DNA from: Pseudoneurospora amorphoporcata
Taxonomy: Eukaryota > Ascomycota > Sordariomycetes > Sordariales > Sordariaceae
Direction: 5' to 3'
Assembly: GCA_033297205.1 (NCBI GenBank)
Contig: MU859067.1
Coordinates: 1-64,000 of the forward strand
Length of the DNA stretch: 64,000 bases
Position 1 is the first letter of the stretch. Each line of letters begins with the position of its first letter. This document shows positions 1 to 11,576 of the stretch, in pieces. The notes beneath the pieces are model-generated. The model was not told the DNA's origin. It saw only the letters and a program-made list of their open reading frames with translations, and ran no database searches. Both the position numbers and the translations under genes were made by a program.

Positions 1-55
1 TTGTTGCAATTTAAATTTGATTTTTTTCTTGTGTTTTTTTTTTTTGGCTTCGGTT

Positions 56-77
56 CCCCCCCCCCCCCCCCCCCCAA

Positions 78-129
<52 letters not shown>
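56..129. repeat. Poly-C (20) next to poly-A (51) homopolymer tracts
   Basis: Positions 56-75 are 20 consecutive C, and 79-129 are 51 consecutive A, separated by AAC-type bases. The poly-A could be the 3' tail of a non-LTR retroelement copy or a slippage-prone simple repeat. Runs of this length are also error-prone in sequencing and assembly, so exact lengths are unreliable. Confidence 0.8.
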
Positions 130-133
<4 letters not shown>

Positions 134-370
134 AGTTCGTCTCTATAGCAGGCTCAGAACCTTCGAATATCTGGCCAAAGCCGGTCTCTGAGGTCTTGGA
201 CTCCCGGTCTGGATCCATGGCGCCTTAGCATATACGTCTACTATAAAGCGCAGTTACATAATACTAAAACCCGACCCTGTTCTTGGGAAGCTTCGACTAC
301 ATGTCCAAGACGACCTGTAGGTTTTGAGATTGGCCCTCCTCAGACCTTCACTGGCAAGCGAGTTCCTAAC

Positions 371-429
371 TCACCTTATACATAGGTCAGACCTCGGATC
401 ACATACGGAGCGCCAAGCCTATACCAAGA
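371..429 (+). repeat. Left copy of a 59-bp inverted repeat pair (partner 6007-6065)
   Basis: This stretch matches the reverse complement of 6007-6065 at 52 of 59 positions. All seven mismatches are transitions. It is probably a fragment of a longer repeat family present on both sides of the A/T-rich block. Confidence 0.75.
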
Positions 430-839
430 CAGACATCGGATTACATCAGAGGTAATATACGTATACCAAAATTTAAATTTACACTATGCTCTCTTAACAA
501 TTTTTTTTAACTACGTAAATTTACTTATTTTATATAAAAAATTATTACTAAAATTAATCTTATACTAATTCCAGAGTAATATAACACTTATTTAAAAAAA
601 AAATAATAAAGATTAATCTTTATAATATTAAAATATATATAATTAGTAAAAGTACTCTTAGATTAATCATAAAATAATATAACACTTATTTAAGAAAAAA
701 AAATTTTAATATATTAAAATATATTAAATTATTAAGAGTAATCTTAAACTAATTATATAGTAATATAATATTTATTTAAATATTAAAAAATAATTTAAAG
801 ATTTTTAATTAGTATTTTGATATTAAATATAATATTAAA

Positions 840-1768
840 GAGAAAGTCTTTTCGCATTGCCCTCAATGTCTTCATACACTGCTCCCCCACTTTAATTTTT
901 TTTTGGACCAATAATCTCACACGCATCCATTAGCCTCCCCTTAGCGCACCTTAGCGCATATTAGCTCCCGCTCCCTCCCCACTTTGGACCGCTAAGACCC
1001 AGATTTCAAGCCATTACGCGCCCAGACTCGTGCAGTCGTACTGCACTGGCCACCTCTGGTCTGGGCGCCCAGACTAGGCTAGACTAGCTAGCTTAGCTTG
1101 GTCGTTTTCTAGCATCTGTACCTTGCTTCCTTTCTGCACCAAACTACCACCGCACACATCACCACATCGCAGTCAGTCAATCAATCCACCTCAACACCAG
1201 CACGTCGCATCGCTAAGTAAACAAGGCGCTTACATTTGGTCAATAGTAAGAAATGATCCATCAATTTTTCTGTGCGTTTTTCTAGCTAACCGTGATGCTA
1301 CAGATGGCCGACCTGACGGGCGCGCGCGACCGTAGCGCAAATGAAAACATTGACCTCGCGCTCCTCGACCCCAACGTCAACCCCAATCCCCCCAACCTAC
1401 CTACCTTCATACAAGATACCTCTGAGCTTAATACTTCTGCGCCTAATACCTAGGTACCTTATACCGTTGAGCCTACGTTAGCGTACTACTAAGTGCCCTA
1501 TAAGACAGCTATAGAAACGTCCTGTAAAAACTGGGTCTGGGTGCTAATTTGGCTGCACGTGCTGTAGTCTGGAGTCTGGGCTTGGCATGGCGTGAAAAAT
1601 GTAATGCTCAGACTTACTAGCTGAAATCTATGAAAAAAACTACGCTAAAGTGTAGTGTGGGTTCAGAGGTTATGTCTGTGAGATGATTAGTCTAAAAAGC
1701 AGGAGAGAGCGCGCTAAGTGGGGGAGCAGTGTATGAAGATATTGAGGGCAGTGCGAAAAGACTTTCTC
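840..1768 (+). mobile_element. Non-autonomous TIR element 1 (929 bp) with exact 8-bp target duplication
   Basis: The 53-bp termini (840-892 and 1716-1768) are near-perfect inverted repeats starting GAGAAAGTC and differ at only two positions. The identical 8-mer ATATTAAA flanks both ends (832-839 and 1769-1776). An 8-bp duplication is the usual footprint of hAT-type transposases; the superfamily is inferred because no transposase domain is visible. The GC-balanced interior contains a well-formed fungal intron at 1246-1303 (GTAAGA donor, CTAAC branch, CAG acceptor) that runs directly into a 49-codon ORF at 1304-1453. The interior is homologous, in opposite orientation, to element 2 at 3097-3846. 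Confidence 0.8.
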
Positions 1769-1893
1769 ATATTAAAATATTATATAATACAAGAAATATA
1801 ATAGAATATACGAAGTATCTAATATAATATAGTATAAAATTATTAAAAATATAAGAGAAATCTTAATTATATATTTAAAATATAATTTTTATA

Positions 1894-2945
1894 GAGCGAC
1901 TCTACTCGTACAGTATAGAAACTCTATTTGCACTGTGATACGAAAAGAAAATCTAAAGTTTCTCTCTAGGTAAGGGGGCTCTAAGTACGCAAATTAGCCT
2001 AGATTTTTTCTCTTTCTTTTCGTTATTTTTCAAGCCTTATATCTGTCACGGGGCGCGAGCAAGCACTAAGCTAGGACTTTGATTGTTGTGCGCAGAACAG
2101 GAAGAGAATCCTGTACGCGCACGAGAACTACATAGGGCACAGGCGGGGGCCCGTGCTGTGACCAGCCGTGCTGCACTCAGACAGCTGCACTCAGCTGGCT
2201 GCACCAATGCAGCACAGCCTCTATCTATCTATATACAGGAACAGGCTATGCAATGCCTGTGACAATATCACTTGTCTACGCTGTATATAAAATCTCAAAC
2301 TCGAAGGTGCTTAGAATTATTAAAATCTAAGACTATTAAAGTTAAATATTAGAAAAACCTAGCTAATGTAAGGGCGGTAAAAGGACTGGAGTAGATTAAA
2401 AAATCTATAAAAATTCAAGAAGTATTTTAAACCTACTTTGATTTTTATATACCTTATTTTTAGCGAGATAAACGTAAAGGTCTAAATTTTCTTTACGGTG
2501 TAAATAGAGTTTTGTGACGAACGGCAGTCTGATCTGCCTAAGTGAGATAGCTGAAAGTATTAAACTATCAGAGTCGTTCGGTAAAGCCAAAAGGTTCACA
2601 ACAAGTATGGTAGCGTTATACGTGTCTCAGTGATAATGATCAATTGACTACTATCGAACTATCTGACAATCTAAGTTCTTCAGTCGTCCCTTTATACTTC
2701 TGACACCTTGTCTCCCATTTGCCTGGTTGGTGTCTGCTCACGATAGTGTTCTGCTTACCGTGAGCACTTACTCACTGTGAGCAGCTTCTTCTAGTGAGCG
2801 CCCTTCGGGTACTCTCCTAGTCCAACCCTTGTCTTGGGTTACACTATCTAATTATGAGCGGGGCTGTCGGGTCTCGATGGCTTAGGCGACCCTTGTATCG
2901 CTTAAGTTCGTAACAAGTTTCCCCACGGTGCGAGTAGAGTTGCTC
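1894..2945. mobile_element. Decayed TIR element 3 (about 1.05 kb)
   Basis: The left end (GAGCGACTCTACTCG) and right end (reverse complement GAGCAACTCTACTCG) are imperfect inverted repeats over about 30 bp and contain the same CTCTACTCGCAC core as elements 2 and 4. Most mismatches are transitions. No clean target duplication is visible (TTTTTATA against TATATTTA), so the outer limits are approximate. The interior, including the GC-balanced part at 2040-2240 and 2690-2930, has no recognisable coding sequence. Confidence 0.6.
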
Positions 2946-3096
2946 TATATTTAAAGCTTTGTAAATATTTTTTTTCGCTTTATTACTCTCTTATTGAAGA
3001 AAGTTTTATAATATTTAATTAAAGAAGTATAAAAGCCTATTAAAAATTAATTTAAAATTTATTTTAATTAAATTAGAAATTAATTATATGTTTAAA

Positions 3097-3846
3097 GAGA
3101 AGCGCTACTCGCACGTTGGCAAAACTCTACTCGCACGTGGATCCACATTTTTTTCCTATACATAACCCGAACTCGCTCGAAGTCTGCCATAGCAGATGTA
3201 TTCTTTCATAAATTTCGCTAAGCACATCTAGGCATTTCAATCTTTCAAGGTTGCTATATCATGCCAAGCCCAGATTCTAGACTGCAGCGTACGTACCCTT
3301 AGAGTTGTACTCAGACCCAGTTCTTATAGGGCATTTATATAGCGGTCTTATAGGGCACTTAGCAGCACGGTCGCATGCGCCTATCGGCTGGGTTACTACA
3401 TCGCTCATCTACATCGCAATTAGCTAAGGAAACGCACAGAAAAATGATAGATCATTCCGTACTATCGACAGATGCTAGCGCTTTGTTTACTTAATAATAT
3501 CTAATAATGCGCGACGTAGTAGATTGAAGGATTACAATGTGGTAATGTATGCGATGGTGGTTTGGTAAAGAAAGTAGTGCAACAAGGCACTAGTTCTGGT
3601 GCCAGAAAATCACGAGTTAGACTACTTAGTCTGGGCTGGTCTGGGCGCCCAGACCAAGGTGGCCAGTGCAGTACGACTGCAGGGGTCTGAACGTGTACTA
3701 AGCTGAAATCTGGGAGCTTGGTGAGCACAGTACAACCTAGATGAGTGTAGGACCATAGCAGGTCGCCAGAGTTTAGGTTATGTATGGGAAAAAAATGTGG
3801 ATCTACGTGCGAGTAGAGTTTTGCCAACGTGCGAGTAGCGCTTCTC
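3097..3846 (-). mobile_element. Non-autonomous TIR element 2 (750 bp), inverted relative of element 1
   Basis: Roughly 70-bp terminal inverted repeats begin GAGAAGCGC and each carries two copies of CTACTCGCACGT spaced about 22 bp apart. The flanks TGTTTAAA (3089-3096) and TATTTAAA (3847-3854) form an 8-bp target duplication with a single G/A difference. The interior read on the minus strand aligns with the interior of element 1, including the segment around 3420-3460 that corresponds to the element 1 intron and the GGTCTGGGCGCCCAGAC palindrome. No transposase is visible. Confidence 0.8.
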
Positions 3847-5137
3847 TATTTAAAATTCTGTAGGTAATTTCGTTTATTAAACTGAAATCTTTCTTTATAA
3901 TCTTATTCTTATTAATTATGTTCTAAAAAATAACTTTATATAACATTCTTTTATTAATATCCTTAAAATACCTGTTATGGCACTGGCGGATGGTCCCCAG
4001 ACACGGGCTATTGGCACGGCTGACATCACGCGCACAGGGCACTAGGGCTCGAAGTCAAAACCCTCGACCCGTAGCGTACCTTTGTACCTTTCCCTCTTTT
4101 CTTCTCCATCTTGTGATTCCACTATAGACCTGGAATCAACGTGTTAAGCTTGTCTCTCGTAACCACGTCGCTCGTGACAATACCCTTTAATATATTTAAA
4201 AAGCGAGGAATAAGAGAAGAATTAATTTTAGATTTATTAATAATTAATTTTATATATAATTAATATAAAAAATAAATAATTTACTATAATTGTTGCAAAG
4301 CCTTTTGAGGCTCGATCGAGGAGGAGGGTTACAACGATGATATTGTAAAACTCGAAGTCGGAAGGATGGATAAATAGGTAAAAATGATCTACTCTTTCTT
4401 TATAAAAGAAAAGGCTAGCCTGGTAGGAAATAGAGATTTCCAAAAGCATAAGTGTGTAGGGCACTCAAAAAGGAGTAGAACGGTATTTTGTTTGTGTGTT
4501 TAGGCTTTTAATTGGTAAAGATATGAGGAAGTGTCTGATGAGCTATATAAAACCTTTTCTTTCTTCAAAGAGAACCTCCCTTCTTATAGACTTTCTGGGC
4601 TATCTGGTTGAGTTGTGAAAAATCCGTTATCTTCGTCGGATTCTTTGGTTTCCGACGGTTCAGAAGATAGTTTCTTTCATCTCGTACGCAAACGTTTAGA
4701 CTAAGAAATCCTTTTCCGAAGTTGAAAGGTTTTCGAAGTTGAAAGAATCTTTGGAGGTTGAAAGAATCCTTTACCTCCTTTATTTACCCAGGTCACGCCA
4801 TCGACCCCGGTCAACGCCACGGCGTTTCTGGACCTTTCTGGGGTGCCTGGTACGTACCCAGCTACCCTCATACCTTCTTATGATGGTTAGGGTTATATAT
4901 AGTAGAAATTTTTAACAACAGTTATTTGAATGAATAAATTCGAATAAAATTAACTAAAAATATAGGGCTTATACTTATAGTATATATTACCTATTTATAT
5001 ATTCTTTATACTTTTATAGTATAATATGGACCCGTAAATCAGTTATAAATATATAAATAATATAATATATATATTAAGCCTAACAGAGATTAATAAGACT
5101 TTTTGTAAATTAATCTTATTAAATATTTTTTAAAAAA

Positions 5138-5576
5138 GAAAAACTCTACTCGCACGTTGATAAAACTCTACTCGCACGTTAAGAAAAAAGTAACTTTCAA
5201 CATCTATTTTAAAGTACTAAGAAATTTAATAAAGAGGTAAAAAGTATATAATTTTTTTTCTTATTTTTTCCTCTACATAACACCACTACTTTGATGACTA
5301 TATTCACCCAGTACCTTATTAAAGCTTTAAAGAAGAAAAGCTATTCTAAATAAATAATTAAGAAAATTAAAAGTTTAAAAGGCTATGAAACTAGTATTTA
5401 GATAACCTTGAACGTTATAAAGCCACTAGATACTCTCAAAAATTCGTTAAAAATCGACGAGTAATTTGGTTCTACTTTTAGTTTTATATACCAAGGTTTG
5501 ACCAAGTTATAGTTAGAAAAGTAAAAGTAGATCCACGTACGAATAGAGTTTTATCAACGTGCGAGTAAAGTCTCTC
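5138..5576. mobile_element. Short TIR element 4 (439 bp MITE) with exact 8-bp target duplication
   Basis: The approximately 50-bp termini share the doubled CTACTCGCACGT arrangement with element 2. The flanks TTAAAAAA (5130-5137 and 5577-5584) are identical, although they sit in a low-complexity context. The interior is A/T-rich and unrelated to element 2, as expected of a deletion-derived MITE that kept only the transposase-recognised ends. Confidence 0.75.
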
Positions 5577-6006
5577 TTAAAAAAATGTATTATAATTTTT
5601 ATTATTATAAATTTAATTTTAGATTAGTCCTAATAATTAAGTTTTATAATATGACATTTCATTTTTTAATTATAATATTAGAATTAATTTACACTTAGAG
5701 AGTTATAAGAATCTTCTAAGATTAATCTAAGATTTAGCTTAAAGTAATCTTTTTAAACATATAAAAAATTATTTAATTTTAAATTAGTTTAAGTAATTAA
5801 TTATTATAATATAAAAATTTATTTTTTAATTATAATATTACAATTAATTTACTCTTAGATAGATATAAGAATTTTCTAAAATTAATCCAAGATTTTGACT
5901 AGAGTAATCTTTTTAAATATATAAAAAAAAAATTCAAAAACCTTCAAAATTTTACTGTTAAGCCCTCCAGTATTAGCGAGTTTTTCTTTACAGTGTGGGG
6001 CAAATA

Positions 6007-6065
6007 TCTTGGTACGGGCTTGGCGCTCCGTGTGTGATCCGAGGTCTAACCCATGTGTGAGGTGA
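6007..6065 (-). repeat. Right copy of the 59-bp inverted repeat pair
   Basis: Partner of 371-429, on the opposite strand and marking the right edge of the A/T-rich block. This copy is richer in C and G at most of the seven differing positions, so it looks less mutated than the left copy. Confidence 0.75.
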
Positions 6066-6120
6066 GCTGGGCTCTCCCGGCAAGCCTCTTCAAAAACTAG
6101 GCTCCCGATCCGTCTCGGTC

Positions 6121-9100
6121 GCAATGGTTACACTTGCCGGGCAGACCACACGCTGTTGGATGTTTTCTCTGCACCAGCCGCCAGTCAACTCCACGCTCTT
6201 GTGCTCTTGTACGACCTGCAAGCACCTCCCTTGGGTAACAGCCCAAGCCGGGTCCTGATATGTTTATATCGTCTTGTCCTCGCTGACCTCTACCCGCCCG
6301 CAAACGTCTACTACAACGTCATCTGCTACCGTCCGTGGACTCGCACATAGCAGGCCACAACAACCTGTCTTGGTCTCCATGCCAATAAACAAAAACCAGC
6401 GTGTCTGTGAGCGACTTCTGGACGACTCGGTATGACTTGAGCGTTACAGATTTCAGCCACCCACCACCAATCCGGCGCCGGTCTGCACGCGTCAAATTCA
6501 CCACGATAAGCGTCCAATGCAGGGCTGGGAACCTGTGAGGTACGGATTACCTTACCTGGAAGAAATCAGACCTCGGTGGCTGCACCACAGAAGCCCATCA
6601 GCCATCTGTCCGAGTTACGAAAGTTCCTCGCCCGCACCCGACGTATCATACGCCACAAGCTGCAGATGCATATCATCTCGACTGGATTGACCGGCTCAAC
6701 TTATTCACACCTCTTCGGCCTCTTTGTCCCTGTTAGGTGGTTCACTCGTCGGCACTGCGTGGTGCCAGGCTCTGCAATATGTACGAGTCTTCGTCTTATA
6801 CGGGGCCGTCTGGTAGAAGCCCCATCTACCTCTGCTCCGCCCGGGGCCCAGATCGACGGACGAGCGGGATGGAGAGCTGAGTGCCAGGTCAAAGACTGAA
6901 CCACGGAGTACCGGGGACCGAAGCACAGGATACGGTGTGCTCGCATATACCGGACCTGGGTACGGAAGAGGATAGACCCTTCTTACCCGCACACGGGTAC
7001 GGACGCTATACGCCCTACACCTACCAACCCGGCCTTGTAGGCTTGCTTCCCCACGCCATCTTGTCCAGTGGTAACGCTGTCTCCTCATACCTTATGCATT
7101 GATACCTGTGATACCAAACCTCTCGGAAACCTCCAATCAAGATGTCCTCCAAAGCGTAAGCTCCTGTTGTTGGTCTCTTGAGCTCGTTTCTTTTTTCCGT
7201 CTATTCCCTCACTCCATATGTGTGCTCAGTCCCTGCACTTCACCTGTTGCGGGCTGTCTACAAGAAGCCAGAACAACAGAGCGGCCCGCTCAGTCAAGCC
7301 GCCGTTGCATTCGACTGCGTTCCTGTATTACGTACCTAGCATTTCAACATCACACCCCGCCAGTGTTATTCTCTTCTGTCGCATTCCCACGGAAAACCCG
7401 ATGCACGGCTTAACCTGTTGCTCTAGCTCTGCGATGAATTCAAGGTGTGTCAATTTCGTCGACGGGCTGACTCTTTCAGAGTTTAGCCATGTTACGTTTG
7501 AATATCAGAAGAGGTTCAGCTCGTCGTTCCTCAGGACGTCTGGGCCTCTTCCTTCCTCCTCTGTTGCAATTGCCAGTATTGGCTATACGGGACATTTACT
7601 TCGACTTGCTCATTATAGGCGACCTATGCCGGCCTCATTGGGTCAGGATACGGTGCATTTCTCGTTTACCTGTTGCCATGTCCAACCATCGCCATCGTTT
7701 ATCACTGCCAACTGGGTTTCCATATGAGCACCATAGCATGCCATCTGCATGTCGGAATTTGCCCAAACAACCCAATCAACCGGCCGAGCAACACCAAAAG
7801 AGAGGGACTGCGTACCACTTGGTAAGGTGACTCCACGCCGGTCGCCTAAGCACTCGTTCCGCCAGAGGTCTGGGTAAATCCTGGTCGTTCAGCTTTGTCA
7901 TTCTCCAGCTTCTTCTACCCAAAGTTCTATGCCTCCGCAATAACCAGGCCGGCAAGTTGTGGTGTGACGAAGCTTCAAAGGCCCAGTCGTTGATGCACCG
8001 TTACGAAGCGTACAAGTCTCTCTGTTCATTCCCCCCGGCACGGCGAGAAGTATCTCGGCCAACATCTTGCGACAATAATAGGCTGGGTGTCATTCAAAGC
8101 AGCCAGGTCTCGGTTTTTCGTCAAGCAATGCAAATCATTACTCCGAAGTCACTTGCGGTTCTCATTGTATGTGGACTCACGCACCCTTGTGCGAGGTTTT
8201 CAGGTACATATACCGCGCGGGATTTGGGCGCCCACTGCACTAGAAACAGACAAGGTGAACAATGAGGGAGAAATCAAACCCAACGAAGAACCAAAAGGGA
8301 GGAAAAGGCAAGCCCTTGGGGTATCAAGGTAGCATCGTGCTTACCTACATGTGGTAATGCTCCCTTCCACCTATCTCCATACCTACCTTAGGGTTTTTCA
8401 GCCCACGGCCACGCTAGAGCCTGGCCAAGGAGGCTTTTTTCCCGCATTAATGTACCTATGCCCAGCCGTCGTCGCGGGCACGACTTATTATCTAGTATTG
8501 GTAGAACGTAGTCGCAAAATTCATTCATTCATTCATTCATCCATACCTACCTTAGGGTTTTTCAGCCCACGGCCACGCTAGAGCCTGGCCAAGGAGGCTT
8601 TTTTCCCGCATTAATGTACCTATGCCCAGCCGTCGTCGCGGGCACGACTTATTATCTAGTATTGGTAGAACGTAGTCGCAAAATTCATTCATTCATTCAT
8701 TCATCCATACCTACCTCACATAGCAACCCATTTGCTGTGTTTCTTATGTCCACCACTTCCTGTTGGCCTTCTACAGCTCGCCGGACTGCAGTGATACACG
8801 CCACTGGGTCGATTGGGGGAAGGTCAGGGAACGTTGGAAGAGTGTTGTCGAATGATCTATTGCCGAGCTTTCTTGCTCTGCTTTGCTTTGTTCGCTGGGT
8901 GTTCCTATCACTGCAGCTCTCATACGGTCGGCCATTCATTTACTTTTGGTATCTAACCCACTTTCACGGAAGGGGTGGGTATCTTTAAACACGGGCTACG
9001 GGGATTTTGTATGTCTACATCCGGTGGGTAAGTAATATTTCATAGTCTCGGCTCCAACGCTTTATGAGTAGCCGAGCGTGATGACGGAAACAGTGGGCCG

Positions 9101-11576
9101 TAGATCACCTCTACCAACCCATGCTTGAGCGCGCTAAGTGCGGCTCTATGAGATCGCGGGAAGCTGCCGTTCTCAATGTTCGGTCTGGCTTGGTTTGAAC
9201 GGCTCAATCCTTGGCTAAACGGCTCGGGCCTCTCCTTTACCCCCTCTGAAGCGGCGACCGACACGAGGCCGGCGAGCAATAGATGATGAACGTGGGTTTT
9301 ATCTCGCTCAAGATTGTCTCACGACGATACCGCCAAAGTCATTGACTATGAAGGGTTCGCGGGCTAACGGGCAGGAGATGATAGGTGGTCATGAAGCCGA
9401 ACAAGTATGTTAGTCTTGTCACATCCACACGAGTTTCTGTTCGCCCGTGGTCTTTTGGTACTATCAACCCAGCTAATGTAAATCCAAGTGTCGCTCATGT
9501 GTCCCAGATATTTCCCCTTATGTTATCTCGTCCTGTGAGACGTGTGCCCCTTTCTCGTCTTTGCCTTTGGACTATAATACGGAGGTCCAAACTACGAACA
9601 GGACAAAAGCTGAGGCTATGGTCATTCCGACACCGATTGGATACGAGTGTTTCTATCGCAGACACGGAACGAGCAGATGGAGGGTCGGCCGGCGCCTGTC
9701 TTCCCATCCATACGCTCGTCCCGCTACGGACCTCTAGCTCGATATGGCGACCACGGCAGGAAGTACGGGATAAAAGAGCTGAAGTAGGCACATCAATCAT
9801 GGGCAGATAGGTGTATGGCTGGAAAGGAAACAGCAAAGGTGAGGGCGGAATGCAATTCGACAAAAGAGGCAATGGAAGATAGGAGTTATAGATCCACACA
9901 GCGAAGGATGCTGGGTGTTGCGATTCCGCGTTGGACGGGGAGGAAAGAACTGCCCACTTGGTCTCTCAGCCCGTGAGTGGTGTGCTGCATTGCACTTGCA
10001 TGCACAACAAAAAGGAACTGTGTGGAAGCTCTTTCTCTCCAGCCAGGAAAGAACGAGGCAAGGTCTCATCGATTGCTGGTTGCGAATCGATCGATTCAGT
10101 CTCAAAGAAGTTCCACTTGCCTCTGGGGTGAGTAGATCTGAACCCTGTACCTTCCACTTTTGAGGCAAGCAAACCAGGCGGTAGCAGCTAAGGTTCAAGA
10201 GGTAGAGGTACCTACCTTAGGTAAATTCCGTTAGGTTCTTGACAGCGAGCAGACGAGTGGAAGGAACCTGCCCCTGAAGCTGTCATCAGAAATGCAGTGG
10301 ACCACAGCAGGGGAGTCGCCAACTTGAAACAAAGCAGGCGCGAATTTTCTCATCAAAAGCCAGTTCCTTCTCGCCGCCCACAACAGTGAGAACTTGAAAG
10401 ATACAGTGTGGCGGACTGGAAGGTTCAGTCACGGTTGTCGACGGCGCCTTCCTTTGTCATTCAGTTGCTTCCTGCATCTCCCGTTCTTTCCTTTCTCGCC
10501 TGTGTTTTGCCGCCGTTCGGCTTCCTCTCCTGGGTTCCTTCCTCTGTTATCGGTAGTACGTCCCGACTCGGCGTTTCCATGCTGGTCAATCCGGCCTGGA
10601 GTGGTGGTAAGTAGGTAGGTACCTAGTATCCTAGAGTTGCTATCGCTACCACCTACCCTTCTTCGGGCTGGGCATCTATTGCTACATTGCGAGCCTGAGA
10701 TCTGCAGTTCAGTTTGTCCATTTCGAGCTCGAGATACCTTGAATTATAACTAGAAGTTCGTGGTTCGCCTATTCCTTTCCATTGGTCTCGGTGCCTGGAG
10801 GGGGAGAGAACCGCGAATTACCTAGTAGAGGGCAACAACAACAAGTTGGACGTGAAATGCTCTGATACCACACGAAATTGCGAGTGTGCGAGGTGGCTTC
10901 GTTGGAGTGTTCTTGCCTGCCGTGGTTATCGTCGGGCAAGATGTGGGACACTCCTTGCTCAGGGATAGCTGCTCAGGGGAACAGAACGTAGAGGCAAGTA
11001 CATAGGTAGGCTTTGAGAGTGAAAAAGCGGATGGTTTTCAGATAAAAGACTCAGAAAAGATGCGAGAAATAGGTAGCTGGCATCATCATCGGGCCCATTC
11101 CGCTCTTGGAGGGTGTCATAAAACGGGGCCGGGGGAGTGTATCGATACACCATCTCAAGTGGAAAGTACAGGATAGAGACTTGCGATGTGCCTTTTCTGA
11201 CCTGAAGGTGATGTGGTCTCAGATGAAGGGAATGTGTGAGCTCGATACTTACCTCCTGGACGATGTCAACAGAGGGACTTAAGCTGGGGCAAGCAGAACT
11301 CATTGCTTCTTGCCATCTAGCATGGATTCTCCGTCTGAAGCAGGCAATCATTGACTCACGACCGAGCCAGAAGTCAATACAAATAACAGAAAAGTCAGCT
11401 CGGAGTTGGGGTGCCTGGAATCTGTTTTCTCCAACCTGCACTTCCCATCGTTTGAGTTTTCGCCCAGCTTCCATCCTACGACGTCGCCCAGCCTCAACAC
11501 CAGTATATTCTATTACTTCAAACGTACGATCATCACTACATTCGCTTTTCGATCCATTATCTTTTCCTTCGAAACA
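6121..11576. other. Gene-poor interval, no recognisable gene
   Basis: Base composition returns to normal after the RIP block, but no frame shows a recognisable domain and no intron-exon chain could be built. A possible short start is ATGTCCTCCAAAGC followed by GTAAGC at 7142, but no downstream exon could be linked to it. The 164-bp tandem duplication at 8377-8716 lies here. Several TACCTTAGG/TACCTACC-like words occur near 8380, 8545, 10205 and 10610. The last kilobase is likely promoter and 5' leader of the ATP-grasp gene. Confidence 0.55.
8377..8716. repeat. Perfect 164-bp tandem duplication
   Basis: 8377-8540 is repeated at 8541-8704, and the first 12 bases of a third unit follow (8705-8716). 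Each unit ends in an ATTC tetranucleotide microsatellite of about four repeats before CCATACCTACC. I see no difference between the copies by eye, which suggests a recent duplication by slippage or unequal exchange. Confidence 0.9.

Larger units (their letters stand above)
1..6120. other. A/T-saturated, RIP-like repeat block
   Basis: Long stretches (for example 482-839, 1769-1890, 2946-3095, 3850-3970, 4190-4290, 4900-5137, 5577-5950) are almost pure A and T with very short ORFs. More GC-balanced islands interrupt them, several being the inside of transposable elements listed separately. Seven differences between two inverted copies inside the block (371-429 and 6007-6065) are all C/T or G/A transitions, which is what repeat-induced point mutation leaves. 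RIP is established in Sordariomycetes; its action here is inferred. Around 4715-4770 the motif GAAGTTGAAAG and a variant occur three times in tandem. I see no intact gene in the block; the GC-moderate part at 4290-4890 is unassigned. Confidence 0.8.

Noticed and set aside
1..228. 75-codon frame through the poly-C/poly-A tract
   Set aside because: It is homopolymer translation (Pro and Lys runs) with no coding character.
7218..7727. 169-codon frame in the gene-poor interval
   Set aside because: Cys- and Ser-rich composition without motifs, no splice partners, overlapping frames of similar quality.
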